The position numbers were made by a program, and so were the translations under genes. The notes beneath the pieces were generated by a model, which worked only from the letters and a program-made list of their open reading frames with translations, was not told where the DNA came from and did no database searches. A DNA stretch of 64,000 nucleotides from Nigerium sp. (GTDB taxonomy: Bacteria; Actinomycetota; Actinomycetes; Propionibacteriales; Propionibacteriaceae), in assembly GCA_016711325.1 (NCBI GenBank), contig JADJTH010000001.1:124001-188000 (forward strand). The letters run 5' to 3'. This document shows positions 1 through 8,720 of this stretch, piece after piece. Every line of letters begins with the position of its first letter. Position 1 is the stretch's first letter.

Positions 1-849
1 GTGCTCGATTTCCCCGATCTCACCGTCGACGGCAGTTTCACGTTGGGAGCTGCCGTCACGGCGTCCGGGATCCTCGCGGGCCAGGATCCCCTGCTCTCCA
101 CCGCCATGGGCACCCTCGCGGGTGCAATCGCGGGCCTGGTGACGGGCCTGCTGCACACCAAGGGCGGCATCAATCCCCTGCTGGCGGGCATCCTCACCCA
201 GATCGCGCTCTACTCGGTCAACCTGCGGATCATGGGCAAGGCGAACCTGTCGCTGCTGCGTGAACCGACGCTCATGGCGGGTCTCCAGCAGCCGGTACGC
301 CTTCTCGGCACCTGGACGTCGGTGGCGATCTTCGCCGCCGTCGCCCTGGTGTTCCTCGTCGCGCTCGACTGGTTCCTCAACACCGACCTCGGCCTCGCGC
401 TCCAGGCGACCGGGGACAACCCGCGGATGATTCAGGCGCAGGGCGTGTCGATCCACAATACGAAGATCCTCGGACTGTCGCTGTCGAACGCCCTCGTCGG
501 GCTCTGCGGCGGGCTGATCGCCCAATACCAGGGGTACGCCGACATCGGCATGGGCATCGGCCTGATCATCGCCGGTCTGGCGTCCGTCATCATCGGCCAG
601 ACGATCATCACCTCCCGCCGGTTCGTGTTCGCGACGGCCGCCGTCGTGCTGGGTTCGGTGGTCTACCTGCTCGTGATCCAGGTGGCACTGCTGATCGGCC
701 TCGACCCGAACGACATGAAGCTCATGTCGGCGATCCTGGTGGTGGTGGCGCTGCTGTCGCCGCGCCTGGCGTTCGTGCAGCGGTTCTGGGCACGACGCCG
801 GAAGCGGATGATGGCGGCGGTCGCGGAAGGGGAGGAAGTCCGTGCTTGA
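1..849 (+). CDS. ABC transporter permease (COG4120-type), 5' end outside window
   Basis: Inner-membrane permease of a small-molecule importer. The visible 282 residues start inside the protein at the family motif LDFPDLTVDGSF, which normally follows an N-terminal membrane segment, so the true start lies upstream and the first GTG is probably internal. The remainder is strongly hydrophobic, with several membrane segments and a Gly/Ala-rich core, and ends in a basic cytoplasmic tail. Its stop overlaps the start of the following ATPase gene by 8 bases, so the two are translationally coupled. The family (BPD_transp_2 fold) works with a COG2984 periplasmic binding protein, expected just upstream. 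In streptococci relatives are predicted tryptophan/tyrosine importers (TrpXYZ); nothing here fixes the substrate. Confidence 0.85.
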   Translation: MLDFPDLTVDGSFTLGAAVTASGILAGQDPLLSTAMGTLAGAIAGLVTGLLHTKGGINPLLAGILTQIALYSVNLRIMGKANLSLLREPTLMAGLQQPVRLLGTWTSVAIFAAVALVFLVALDWFLNTDLGLALQATGDNPRMIQAQGVSIHNTKILGLSLSNALVGLCGGLIAQYQGYADIGMGIGLIIAGLASVIIGQTIITSRRFVFATAAVVLGSVVYLLVIQVALLIGLDPNDMKLMSAILVVVALLSPRLAFVQRFWARRRKRMMAAVAEGEEVRA

Positions 850-1627
850 GGTCACCGGGCTGCGGAAGGTCTTCTTCCCCGACACGCCCAACGAGAAGAT
901 CGCCCTGGACAACGTCTCGCTCGCGCTCGATCCGGGCGACTTCGTCACGATCATCGGCTCCAACGGCGCGGGCAAGTCGACGCTGTTGAACCTGATCGCC
1001 GGTGAGTTCCGAGCCGACTCCGGCGGCATCGCCATCGATGGCGTCAACGTGACGAGAATGCCCGTCCACAAGGTCGCGCGCTATGTCGGTCGGGTCTTCC
1101 AGGATCCGATGGCCGGCACCGTTCCGCACGGCACCATCGAGCAGAACCTCGCCATGGCGCTCGCCCGCGGACGTGCGCGCGGGCTGCGGATGGGCGTGAC
1201 GAACGCGAAGCGTGCGATCTTCGCCCGCGAGCTGGCCAACCTGGAACTCGGTCTCGAACACCGGATGAGGACGGACGCCGGTCTGCTGTCCGGCGGCCAG
1301 CGCCAGGCGTTGAGCCTGCTCATGGCGACGATGGGCTCTCCACGGGTCCTGCTGCTCGACGAGCACACGGCGGCCCTGGACCCGGCCCGCGCCGAACTGG
1401 TGACCCGGCTCACCGCCCAGGCTGTCGAGCGTCACCACCTCACCACGCTGATGGTCACGCACAACATGCACCAGGCGCTCACCTTGGGCAACCGGCTGAT
1501 CATGATGCACGAGGGGCGGATCATCTACGACCTCGCGGGCGAGGAGAAGAAGCGCGCGACCGTGGAAGACCTGCTGCACCAGTTCGAGCAGATCAAGGCC
1601 GTGTCCGACCGCACGCTGCTGGCCTGA
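842..1627 (+). CDS. ABC transporter ATP-binding protein
   Basis: ATPase partner of the upstream permease. All nucleotide-binding motifs are present: Walker A GSNGAGKST (residues 39-47), signature LSGGQ (149-153) and Walker B VLLLDEHTAALD (169-180), followed by the switch His in MVTHNMHQ. The length, 261 aa, is normal for a single-domain subunit. The start is a GTG overlapping the permease stop. It belongs to the COG1101 group that pairs with COG4120 permeases and COG2984 binding proteins. The gene converges on fhs, and the two stop codons lie 20 bases apart within one inverted repeat. Confidence 0.92.
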   Translation: MLEVTGLRKVFFPDTPNEKIALDNVSLALDPGDFVTIIGSNGAGKSTLLNLIAGEFRADSGGIAIDGVNVTRMPVHKVARYVGRVFQDPMAGTVPHGTIEQNLAMALARGRARGLRMGVTNAKRAIFARELANLELGLEHRMRTDAGLLSGGQRQALSLLMATMGSPRVLLLDEHTAALDPARAELVTRLTAQAVERHHLTTLMVTHNMHQALTLGNRLIMMHEGRIIYDLAGEEKKRATVEDLLHQFEQIKAVSDRTLLA

Positions 1628-1650
1628 GTTCGTCCGCCGCGGACGCTCAG
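1624..1650. terminator. Inverted repeat spanning both convergent stop codons
   Basis: Arms CTGAG/CTCAG and CGTCCGC/GCGGACG (with a TT bulge) fold over the stop codons of the ABC ATPase gene (+) and fhs (-). This looks like a compact bidirectional terminator, although neither side has a T tract. Confidence 0.4.
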
Positions 1651-3329
1651 ACCAGCCCGACGATCCGGCCGCCGGCGTCCACGTCCATGCGCTCGGCGGC
1701 AGGGCTCGACCCGAGCCCGGGCATCGTCTGCATGGCGCCGGCCAAGGCGTAGACGTACCCCGCCCCGGCGGCGAGCCGCACCTCCCGGATTGGCAGCCGC
1801 CAACCGCCCGGCGCCCCCCGGTCGCCCGGATTGGCGGTCGTCGAGAGGTGCGTCTTGGCGATCAGGACGGGCAGGCCGCCGAAGCCCAACTCGGTGAGCC
1901 GGCGCAATTCCGCCATGGCGGTCGAGGCGATCTCGACGCCGTCCGCCCCGTAGACCTCGGTGGCCAGCGTCTCCAGCTTGTCGTCGAGCGGGGCGTCCCA
2001 CTCGTAGGTGAAGCGCAGGCGGGTGCCGTCGCCGCAGGCGTCCAGCACCTCGCGGGCCAGTTCTTCGGCGCCCGCTCCGCCGTCGGCCACGTGCGTCGTG
2101 GCCGCGCACCGGACGCCCCGGCGCCGGGCAAACTCGGCGATGACCGCATGTTCGCTGGCGTGGTCGCCGGGGAACACGTTGATGGCCACCACCGCCGGCA
2201 CGCCGAAGGCCGCCACCACGTCCAGGTGATGCGCGAGGTTGACCAGGCCGGCCCGCACGTCGTCGGGGTTCTCCGCCAGCAGTCCCGTCGGCAGCGGGCG
2301 CCCGGCCACGACCCGGTAGCGACCCGAGTGCGCCTTGAGTGCGCGCACGGTGACCACGACCACCGCCGCGTCCGGCACCAGCCCGGACGTGCGGCACTTG
2401 ACGTTGACGAACCTCTCGAACCCGAGATCGGCACCGAAGCCTGCCTCCGTCACCACGGTGCCCGCGCGGGCCAGGCCCACCTGGTCGGCCATGATCGAGC
2501 TGTGGCCGGTCGCGATGTTGCCGAACGGGCCGGCATGGACGAGTGCGGGCTGACCCTCGATCGTCTGCAGCAGGTTGGGGTGGACGGCGTCCGCGAGCAG
2601 CATCGCCATCGCGCCGGCCGCCTTGAGGTGTTCCGCCGTGACCGGCACGCCGTCCTCGTCCATACCGATCACGATGCGCCCGAGCCGCTCGCGCACGTCG
2701 GCCGGCGAGGTCGCCAGCGCCAGGATCGTCATCACCTCGGAGGCCGCCGTGATGTCGAACCGGGACTGACGCGGGACACCGTCGAGGCGCCCGCCCAGGC
2801 CGACCACGACGTTGCGCAGCGCGCGGTCGTTGACGTCGAGGACGCGGCCCCACGTGATGCTGTGCGGGGCGATGCGCAATTCGTTGCCGTGATGGAGATG
2901 GTTGTCGATCATCGCCGCGAGAAGATTGTGCGCCGCCGTCACCGCGTGGAAGTCACCGGTGAGGTGCAGGTTCATCGCCGCCATCGGCAGCACCTGGGAC
3001 CGGCCGGCGCCTGCGGCGCCGCCCTTGATCCCGAACACCGGGCCGAGCGAGGGCTGCCGGAGCACGGCGACCGCGCGCTCCCCGAGCCTGGCCAGCCCCT
3101 GGGTGAGGCCGACGGTCGTGGTCGTCTTACCCTCGCCGAGGGGTGTCGGCGTGATCGCCGTCACCACCACGTACCGCGCACCCGGGGCGGGTTCGTCGGC
3201 GACGGCAAGGATCTTGGCGACGTGACGACCGTAGGGTTCGAGATCGTCCGCGCCCAGGCCGAGCGCCGCGCCGATCTCGGCGCTGCTCCGCAATGTCGCC
3301 GCCTGGGCGATCTCGAGGTCGGTCAGCAC
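1647..3329 (-). CDS. fhs: Formate--tetrahydrofolate ligase
   Basis: Makes 10-formyltetrahydrofolate from formate, THF and ATP in the cytosol, supplying formyl groups for purines and initiator Met-tRNA. The family P-loop PTPLGEGKTT is at residues 61-70, followed by the conserved KGGAAGAGRSQV and GDFHAVTAAHNLLAA segments. The total length of 560 aa is normal. The GTG at 3329 is chosen as start because it lies one base after the map stop and opens the conserved N-terminus LTDLEIAQAA; a longer frame up to 3386 would overlap map and adds no conserved residues. It appears to be the last gene of a secY-adk-map-fhs transcript. The usual infA/rpmJ/rpsM/rpsK/rpoA genes are absent from this position. 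Confidence 0.95.
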   Translation of the reverse strand: MLTDLEIAQAATLRSSAEIGAALGLGADDLEPYGRHVAKILAVADEPAPGARYVVVTAITPTPLGEGKTTTTVGLTQGLARLGERAVAVLRQPSLGPVFGIKGGAAGAGRSQVLPMAAMNLHLTGDFHAVTAAHNLLAAMIDNHLHHGNELRIAPHSITWGRVLDVNDRALRNVVVGLGGRLDGVPRQSRFDITAASEVMTILALATSPADVRERLGRIVIGMDEDGVPVTAEHLKAAGAMAMLLADAVHPNLLQTIEGQPALVHAGPFGNIATGHSSIMADQVGLARAGTVVTEAGFGADLGFERFVNVKCRTSGLVPDAAVVVVTVRALKAHSGRYRVVAGRPLPTGLLAENPDDVRAGLVNLAHHLDVVAAFGVPAVVAINVFPGDHASEHAVIAEFARRRGVRCAATTHVADGGAGAEELAREVLDACGDGTRLRFTYEWDAPLDDKLETLATEVYGADGVEIASTAMAELRRLTELGFGGLPVLIAKTHLSTTANPGDRGAPGGWRLPIREVRLAAGAGYVYALAGAMQTMPGLGSSPAAERMDVDAGGRIVGLV

Positions 3330-3330
3330 G

Positions 3331-4173
3331 TCAATCGGCCAGCGGGCCGAACGGAAGGCCGCGCGCGGCCAGCTCCGCCTCGCCACCGTCCGCCGAGGTC
3401 AGCACCCACAGGCCACCGCGCGTCATGGTGATGGTGTGCTCCCAGTGCGCCGCCCGCGACCCATCGCTGGTCACGACCGTCCAATCGTCGTCCAGGGTGA
3501 CTCCGATCGAGGACCCTCGCGTCACCATCGGCTCGACGGCGAGCACCAGTCCTTCCGCCAGACGCAGGCCGCGCCCGGCGCGTCCGGTGTTCGGCACGTC
3601 GGGAGGCTGATGCATCGCCGAGCCGATGCCATGACCGGTGTAGTCGGCCAGGATGCCGTAGCGCCCCGGCGCCGCGCGCACGCTGGCCTCGATGGCGTGG
3701 GAGATGTCACCCAGCCGACCGTTGAGCCTGGCCGCACCGATGCCGGCCCACAGCGCGTCGCGGGTCACCTCGCTGAGCAGGGCGTCCGCCTCGGCCAGCT
3801 CGCCCACCCCGAAGGTGATCGCGGCGTCACCGTGCCATCCGTCGACGTAGGCGCCGAAGTCGACCGACACGAGGTCGCCGGATTCCAGTCGCCGACTCCC
3901 CGGGATACCGTGCACGACCTCTTCGTTGACCGAGATGCACGTGACTCCCGGGTAGGGCGTCTGCCCCCACTCGGCGCCGTAGTTCAGGAAGGACGAGCCC
4001 GCGCCGCGCCGCGCGAGAACGTCGCGGGCGACCTGGTCGAGCTCGCCCGTCGTCACGCCGGGTGCCGCCGCGGCCAGCACAGCGGCGTGCACCTCGGCGA
4101 CGACCAGCCCTGCCTGACGCATGAGGCGAAGCTGCTCGCGGTTCTTGAGCTCGACGCCTCGTCCGCGGATCAT
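3331..4173 (-). CDS. map: Methionine aminopeptidase, type I
   Basis: Removes the N-terminal Met from nascent proteins. The pita-bread fold shows the five metal ligands in their usual contexts: VDGWHGDAAITF (two Asp), GHGIGSAMHQPP (His), AVEPMV (Glu) and WEHTITM (Glu). At 280 aa it is normal for an actinobacterial type I enzyme without the zinc-finger extension. The start ATG overlaps the adk stop (ATGA), so translation is coupled to adk. This is the standard spc-operon order adk-map, but map is followed by fhs rather than infA. Confidence 0.96.
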   Translation of the reverse strand: MIRGRGVELKNREQLRLMRQAGLVVAEVHAAVLAAAAPGVTTGELDQVARDVLARRGAGSSFLNYGAEWGQTPYPGVTCISVNEEVVHGIPGSRRLESGDLVSVDFGAYVDGWHGDAAITFGVGELAEADALLSEVTRDALWAGIGAARLNGRLGDISHAIEASVRAAPGRYGILADYTGHGIGSAMHQPPDVPNTGRAGRGLRLAEGLVLAVEPMVTRGSSIGVTLDDDWTVVTSDGSRAAHWEHTITMTRGGLWVLTSADGGEAELAARGLPFGPLAD

Positions 4174-4745
4174 CGAGCGGTCAGCGCCTCAAGAGCGGAC
4201 ACGATGCGCTCGGCCACTTCGCCGACCGTGCCGATGGCGTCGACCTCGAGCAGCAGTCCGCGTCCGCGGTAGCTCTCGATCACGTCGGCGGTCTCGGCGT
4301 GGTAGACCTCGATGCGGTGCCGGATCGCCTCCGCGTTGTCGTCGGGACGGCCCTGCTCCTGCGCGCGCAGCAGCATCCGCTCGACGAGTTCCTCGGGATC
4401 GGCGGTGAGCGCGATGACGGCGTCCAGGCTGGTCTTGGTCTCGTCCAGGACGATGTCCAGCGCCTCGACCTGCCCGAGCGTGCGCGGATAGCCGTCGAGC
4501 AGCCAGCCTCGCCAACAATCGGCCTCGGAGATGCGCTGGAAGATGAGCGAGGTGGTGATGACGTCGGGGACGAAGTCGCCTCGCCCGATGATCTCCACGA
4601 TCCTCTCGCCGAGCGGAGTACGGCGCTTGATGTTGTCGCGGAAGAGATCTCCGCTCGAGATCGCGGGAACGTCGAAGCGCCGCGCAATGCCCTCGGCTTG
4701 GGTGCCCTTGCCCGCGCCTGGCGGGCCGGTGATCAACAGTCTCAT
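4170..4745 (-). CDS. adk: Adenylate kinase
   Basis: Interconverts ATP + AMP and 2 ADP. The P-loop GPPGAGKGT is near the N-terminus, the AMP-site motif SSGDLFRDNI follows, and LLDGYPRT is the family DGFPRT motif with Tyr for Phe. At 191 aa this is the short form: the LID domain is reduced and lacks the zinc cysteines. Start and stop overlap secY and map respectively by 4 bases (ATGA), giving a tightly coupled secY-adk-map trio. Confidence 0.97.
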   Translation of the reverse strand: MRLLITGPPGAGKGTQAEGIARRFDVPAISSGDLFRDNIKRRTPLGERIVEIIGRGDFVPDVITTSLIFQRISEADCWRGWLLDGYPRTLGQVEALDIVLDETKTSLDAVIALTADPEELVERMLLRAQEQGRPDDNAEAIRHRIEVYHAETADVIESYRGRGLLLEVDAIGTVGEVAERIVSALEALTAR

Positions 4746-6079
4746 CGCAGGAATCCTTCGTAGTTGCGCTGTTGGAGCTGGCTTTGGATCTGCTTGACCG
4801 TATCAAGTCCGACGCCCACCACGATGAGAATTGACGTGCCTCCGAAGGGGAATCGCTGCGCACTGTCGAGGAACACGAACGCGAACGCCGGAAGCAACGC
4901 GATGAGACCCAGGTACAGGGCGCCCGGGGCGGTCAGGCGGGAGAGGACGTGAGCGAGGTAGCGCTCGGTCGGCTTGCCCGCGCGGATGCCGGGGATGAAG
5001 CCGCCGTACTTGCGCATGTTGTCGGCGACCTCTTCGGGGTTGAAGGTGATCGACACGTAGAAGTAGGCGAAGCCGATGATCATCACGAACATCAGCAGGC
5101 TGTGCCACACGCCCTGGCCGGCCAGGTGGGTGGAGATCCACACCGCAACAGGGTTGTCGGGTGCGAACTGCGCGAACATGATCGGCAGGTAGAGCAGCGA
5201 GCTGGCGAAGATCACCGGGATCACGCCCGCCTGGTTGACCTTGATCGGGATGTAGGTGGTCGAGCCTCCGACCAGGCGCCGCCCCACCATGCGCTTGGCG
5301 TACTGCACGGGGATGCGGCGCTGCGCCTGCTCGACGAACACCACGCCCAGCATGACGAGCAGGCCCACGGCCAGGACGCCGATGAACGCCAGCCAGCCGG
5401 CCGCGTTCGGCAGCACGAGGCCGTTCCACTGCATGGTGCCGCGGCTGATCGCGATGCCCCACACCTGCGCGGGGAAGGCAGCGGCGATCTGGGTGAAGAT
5501 CATCACCGACATGCCGTTGCCGACGCCGCGCTCGGTCACCAGTTCGCCCAGCCACATGACGATGCCGGTGCCGGCCGTCATGGTGAGCACCATCACCAGG
5601 ATCGGGAAGATCGTCGCGTCGTAGACCAGCGGCAGCCCGCACCCCGGGAACAGCTGGCCGCTGACCGCCATCGTGACGAACGCCGTCGACTGGATCACCG
5701 CCAGCACGAGGGTGAGGTAGCGCGTGTACTGGGTGATCTTCTGTTGGCCGGCTCCGCCCTCCTTCTTGAGGGTCTCCAGCCGCGGGATCACCACCGTCAG
5801 CAACTGCAGGATGATGGACGCCGTGATGTAGGGCATGATGCCGAGCGCGAAGATCGCCAACGACAGCAGAGCGCCGCCCGAGAACAGGTTGATCATCGAG
5901 TACAGACCGGCGGACGCCCCTGTGCTCGCCTGCACTGTGCATTCCTGGACGTTCTGCATGTTCACGTTGGGCGTCGGTACCACCGACCCGAACCGGAACA
6001 CGGCCAGGATTCCGAGGGTGAACAGGATCTTCCTGCGCAGATCAGGGGTCCTGAGCGCGTGAGCGAAACCGGAGAGCAT
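4742..6079 (-). CDS. secY: Protein translocase subunit SecY
   Basis: Channel subunit of the SecYEG translocon. About ten membrane segments are visible, with family landmarks RRKILFTLGILAVFRFGS at the N-terminus and the plug/TM2 region GGALLSLAIFALGIMPYITA. The start ATG at 6079 (445 aa) matches the family N-terminus MLSGFAHALRTPDLRRK; an in-frame start 33 codons upstream adds unconserved sequence. It heads the adk-map-fhs group. Unlike the usual spc operon it is separated from rplO by a terminator-like hairpin and an SRAP gene, so it probably has its own promoter in 6080-6251, where I see no clear one. Confidence 0.96.
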   Translation of the reverse strand: MLSGFAHALRTPDLRRKILFTLGILAVFRFGSVVPTPNVNMQNVQECTVQASTGASAGLYSMINLFSGGALLSLAIFALGIMPYITASIILQLLTVVIPRLETLKKEGGAGQQKITQYTRYLTLVLAVIQSTAFVTMAVSGQLFPGCGLPLVYDATIFPILVMVLTMTAGTGIVMWLGELVTERGVGNGMSVMIFTQIAAAFPAQVWGIAISRGTMQWNGLVLPNAAGWLAFIGVLAVGLLVMLGVVFVEQAQRRIPVQYAKRMVGRRLVGGSTTYIPIKVNQAGVIPVIFASSLLYLPIMFAQFAPDNPVAVWISTHLAGQGVWHSLLMFVMIIGFAYFYVSITFNPEEVADNMRKYGGFIPGIRAGKPTERYLAHVLSRLTAPGALYLGLIALLPAFAFVFLDSAQRFPFGGTSILIVVGVGLDTVKQIQSQLQQRNYEGFLR

Positions 6080-6251
6080 CCGTATCCAATCGAAAGAGGC
6101 AGCACACAACAGCGGGGCACTAGGCCCAACCTCCCAGACTCTACCAAGCCTGAGGCCGCTTTCTTCCTCTCCAGACACGACGGGACGCCACCCCGGGGGA
6201 GGAAGCCCGTCGAGCGCACGAGGTGGACGTCACAGCCCGCGCGGGCCCGGG

Positions 6252-6965
6252 TCAGTCCAGCGGTGCCACCAGTGCGGGTCCGTTGTTGCGGACGCTGTTC
6301 ACCAGCGGCGCCACGCGGTAGGTCTCGATCCGGTCGGACGCCGGCGTCGTCAGCAGCGACCATGCGGTGACGGCGTCCGTGGCGCGCGGGTCGAGCCAGG
6401 CCGCCCAGTCCTGCTCCCGGACGACCATCGGCATGCGGTCGTGCACGTGACCGAGCGCGTCGATGGCGGTCGTGGTGATCACCGTGCAGGTGACCAGCCA
6501 TGTCGCGCCGGCCCCGAGGCCGCGGTCCCTCCAGAACTCGTAGAGCCCCGCCATCGGCAGCACTCCCCCGCCGGCCGACCGGATGAACCACGGCTGCTTG
6601 ACCGTTGTGCCCGTCGCGCCGGGGATCGTCTGCCACTCGTAATAGCCGTCGGCGGGCAGTAGACAGCGCCGGGCCGCGAACGCCCTGGCGAAGGCCGGCT
6701 TGGTCGCGACGGTCTCGGAACGCGCGTTGATCATGCGGGCGCCGCCGCGGGCGTCCTTCGACCAGGACGGCACCAGCCCCCAGCGCGGGGCGACGAGCTT
6801 GCGCACCACGGCGTCCGTCGTCTTGTCGACCCGCTCGACGACGGCCGGCACCGGATCGGTCGGCGCCACGTTGAACGACGGCGGGACGATCTCGTCCACC
6901 TCGTCGATCATGAACATCGCCACCAGCGCATCGGGATCGGCCGAGGATGCATACCGTCCGCACAT
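6252..6965 (-). CDS. SRAP domain protein (HMCES/YedK family)
   Basis: Predicted to recognise abasic sites in single-stranded DNA and form a thiazolidine DNA-protein crosslink through Cys2. The sequence starts MCGRYASS, so Cys2 is exposed after Met removal. It also carries INARSETV and GHVHDRMPMVV, which hold the conserved Asn/Arg/Glu and His of the active site. The length is 237 aa. The ATG at 6965 is chosen because the catalytic Cys must be residue 2; the frame extends 29 codons further upstream. The gene sits alone on the minus strand between rplO and secY, an unusual place for a DNA repair gene. Confidence 0.9.
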   Translation of the reverse strand: MCGRYASSADPDALVAMFMIDEVDEIVPPSFNVAPTDPVPAVVERVDKTTDAVVRKLVAPRWGLVPSWSKDARGGARMINARSETVATKPAFARAFAARRCLLPADGYYEWQTIPGATGTTVKQPWFIRSAGGGVLPMAGLYEFWRDRGLGAGATWLVTCTVITTTAIDALGHVHDRMPMVVREQDWAAWLDPRATDAVTAWSLLTTPASDRIETYRVAPLVNSVRNNGPALVAPLD

Positions 6966-7020
6966 GCCCGCCACCCTACTCGGCGGACGCCACGACGCGA
7001 TCCTCCGTCCCCGGCATACG

Positions 7021-7057
7021 CGACGATGGGCGCCCCCGCCGGGGACGCCCATCGTCG
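7021..7057 (-). terminator. Strong hairpin after rplO
   Basis: A perfect 12-bp stem (CGACGATGGGCG / CGCCCATCGTCG) with an inner CCCC/GGGG pairing lies 13 bases past the rplO stop. There is no T tract. It probably ends or attenuates the S10/spc transcript before the SRAP gene. Confidence 0.65.
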
Positions 7058-7069
7058 AGATACGACCGA

Positions 7070-7513
7070 TCAGAGTTCGTTGGCCGTGCCGCCAGCCGCC
7101 TCGATCTTGCTCTTGGCCGAGCCGGTGTACGCGTGTGCGTCCACGTCCAGGGCCACGGAGACCTCGCCGGTGCCGAGGATCTTCACGAGCTTGCCCTTGC
7201 GGACCGCGCCCTTGTCGACCAGATCGGCCACGGTCACCTTGCCGCCCGCGGGGTACAGCTCGACGAGCCGGCCCACGTTCACGACCTGGTACTCGACCCG
7301 GAACGGGTTCTGGAAACCGCGCAGCTTCGGCAGCCGCATGTGCAGCGGCATCTGGCCGCCCTCGAACGCCGCGGGGACGTTCTTGCGCGCGCCGGTGCCC
7401 TTGGTGCCGCGGCCGGCGGTCTTGCCGCCCTTGCCGCCTTCACCGCGGCCGACGCGGTGCTTGTCGGTCTTGGCCCCGGGGGCCGGACGCAGGTGGTGAG
7501 CCTTCAGCGCCAT
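7070..7513 (-). CDS. rplO: 50S ribosomal protein L15
   Basis: Large-subunit assembly protein. The Gly/Lys/Arg-rich N-terminus (RVGRGEGGKGGKTAGRGTKG) is the L15 hallmark; the protein is 147 aa. The start ATG at 7513 is preceded by GAGGAGG about 9 bases upstream, whereas an in-frame ATG nine bases earlier would overlap that ribosome-binding site. It follows rpmD by one base and is the last ribosomal gene of the cluster before a hairpin. Confidence 0.96.
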   Translation of the reverse strand: MALKAHHLRPAPGAKTDKHRVGRGEGGKGGKTAGRGTKGTGARKNVPAAFEGGQMPLHMRLPKLRGFQNPFRVEYQVVNVGRLVELYPAGGKVTVADLVDKGAVRKGKLVKILGTGEVSVALDVDAHAYTGSAKSKIEAAGGTANEL

Positions 7514-7514
7514 G

Positions 7515-7697
7515 TCAGTCAACCTCCTCGACGGTGACGAGGTGGATGACGGTGTTGACCATGCCGCGGTAGTGCGGGAGGTCCTCCTTCTCCACGACGT
7601 CGCCGATCCTCTTCAGGCCAAGGGTGCGAAGAGTCTCGGCCTGGTTCTTCTTCACGCTGTTCGCACTGCGAACCTGGGTCACTCGAAGCGTGGCCAT
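7515..7697 (-). CDS. rpmD: 50S ribosomal protein L30
   Basis: Small (60 aa) large-subunit protein, recognised by LRVTQVRSANSVKKNQAETL and the typical TLGLKRIGDVV segment. The start ATG overlaps the rpsE stop by one base (TGATG), indicating coupled translation. Members of this family are absent from some bacteria but standard in actinobacterial spc operons. Confidence 0.95.
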   Translation of the reverse strand: MATLRVTQVRSANSVKKNQAETLRTLGLKRIGDVVEKEDLPHYRGMVNTVIHLVTVEEVD

Positions 7698-8314
7698 CAG
7701 GCTGCGCCCTCCTTCCGCGCGCGGAGCAGCGCGGCCGGCGCGACGTCCTCCACGGGGAGACCGCGGCGACGAGCAACCTGCTCGGGCTCCTCCAACTGAC
7801 GCAGGGCGTCCACCGTGGCGTGCACCACGTTGATGGCGTTGGCGCTGCCCAGCGACTTGGCCAGGACGTCGCGGATACCGGCGCATTCCAGCACGGCGCG
7901 GACGGAACCGCCCGCGATCACGCCGGTGCCCGGGGACGCCGGGCGCAGCAGCACGATGCCCGCGGCCTTCTCCCCCTGAACGGGGTGCGGGATGGTGCCC
8001 TGGATGCGGGGGACGCGGAAGAAGTGCTTCTTCGCTTCCTCGACACCCTTGGCGATCGCGGCCGGAACCTCTTTGGCCTTGCCGTAGCCGACGCCCACCG
8101 TGCCGTCGCCGTCTCCGACCACGACGAGCGCGGTGAAGCTGAAGCGGCGGCCGCCCTGGACGACCTTCGCGACGCGGTTGATCGCAACCACCTTCTCGAG
8201 ATACTGGCTCTTCTCCTCGCGGGAGTCGTTGCGACCACGTCGATCATCGCGGCCGCGACGATCGCCACCGCCGGGGCCACGCTGGCCACGAGCGTTCGCG
8301 TTTTCGTTCGGCAT
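7697..8314 (-). CDS. rpsE: 30S ribosomal protein S5
   Basis: Decoding-fidelity protein of the small subunit. An Arg/Gly/Asp-rich N-terminal extension (residues 1-35) precedes the double-stranded RNA-binding fold, which contains VVAINRVAKVVQGGRRFSF. The C-terminal domain shows the GYGKAKEVPAAIAKG and GGSVRAVLECAGI motifs. The length is 205 aa. It lies in canonical order between rplR and rpmD. Confidence 0.97.
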   Translation of the reverse strand: MPNENANARGQRGPGGGDRRGRDDRRGRNDSREEKSQYLEKVVAINRVAKVVQGGRRFSFTALVVVGDGDGTVGVGYGKAKEVPAAIAKGVEEAKKHFFRVPRIQGTIPHPVQGEKAAGIVLLRPASPGTGVIAGGSVRAVLECAGIRDVLAKSLGSANAINVVHATVDALRQLEEPEQVARRRGLPVEDVAPAALLRARKEGAA

Positions 8315-8334
8315 TGTCTTCCTTTCCGCTCTGA

Positions 8335-8718
8335 TCAGAATCCGAGGCCGGCTTCGCGCGCAGCCTCAGCCAGCGCGGCGATCCGTCCGTGGTACTGGTT
8401 CCCCGCGCGGTCGAAGACCACGGACTCGACGCCCGCCTTCTTCGCTCGCTCGGCGACGAGGAGGCCGACCTGCTTGGCCTTGTCGCTCTTGTCGCCGGAC
8501 GCCGCACGCACGTCTGCCTCCATGGTGGACGCCGACGCCAGGGTGTGACCCTGCACGTCGTCGATCACCTGAGCCACGATGTGACGCGAGGACCGGGTGA
8601 CCACCAGGCGCGGCCGCTCGGGCGTACCGGTGATCTTCTTGCGGCCACGCGCCTGACGGCGCAGGCGCGCCTTGGCGCGGGCGGCCATGCCCTTGTTGTT
8701 CGACAGGGAGATAGCCAT
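8335..8718 (-). CDS. rplR: 50S ribosomal protein L18
   Basis: Binds 5S rRNA in the central protuberance. Its basic N-terminus (ARAKARLRRQARGRKK) is followed by the conserved ERPRLVV and SRHIVAQVIDD segments. The family N-terminus MAISLSN favours the ATG at 8718 (127 aa); a GTG two codons upstream, inside the rplF stop, is an alternative. Confidence 0.95.
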   Translation of the reverse strand: MAISLSNNKGMAARAKARLRRQARGRKKITGTPERPRLVVTRSSRHIVAQVIDDVQGHTLASASTMEADVRAASGDKSDKAKQVGLLVAERAKKAGVESVVFDRAGNQYHGRIAALAEAAREAGLGF

Positions 8719-8720
8719 CG

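Noticed and set aside
1848..3431. A 527-codon open frame opposite fhs
   Set aside because: Composition is His/Arg/Gly-rich shadow sequence; the opposite strand encodes a complete, conserved fhs.
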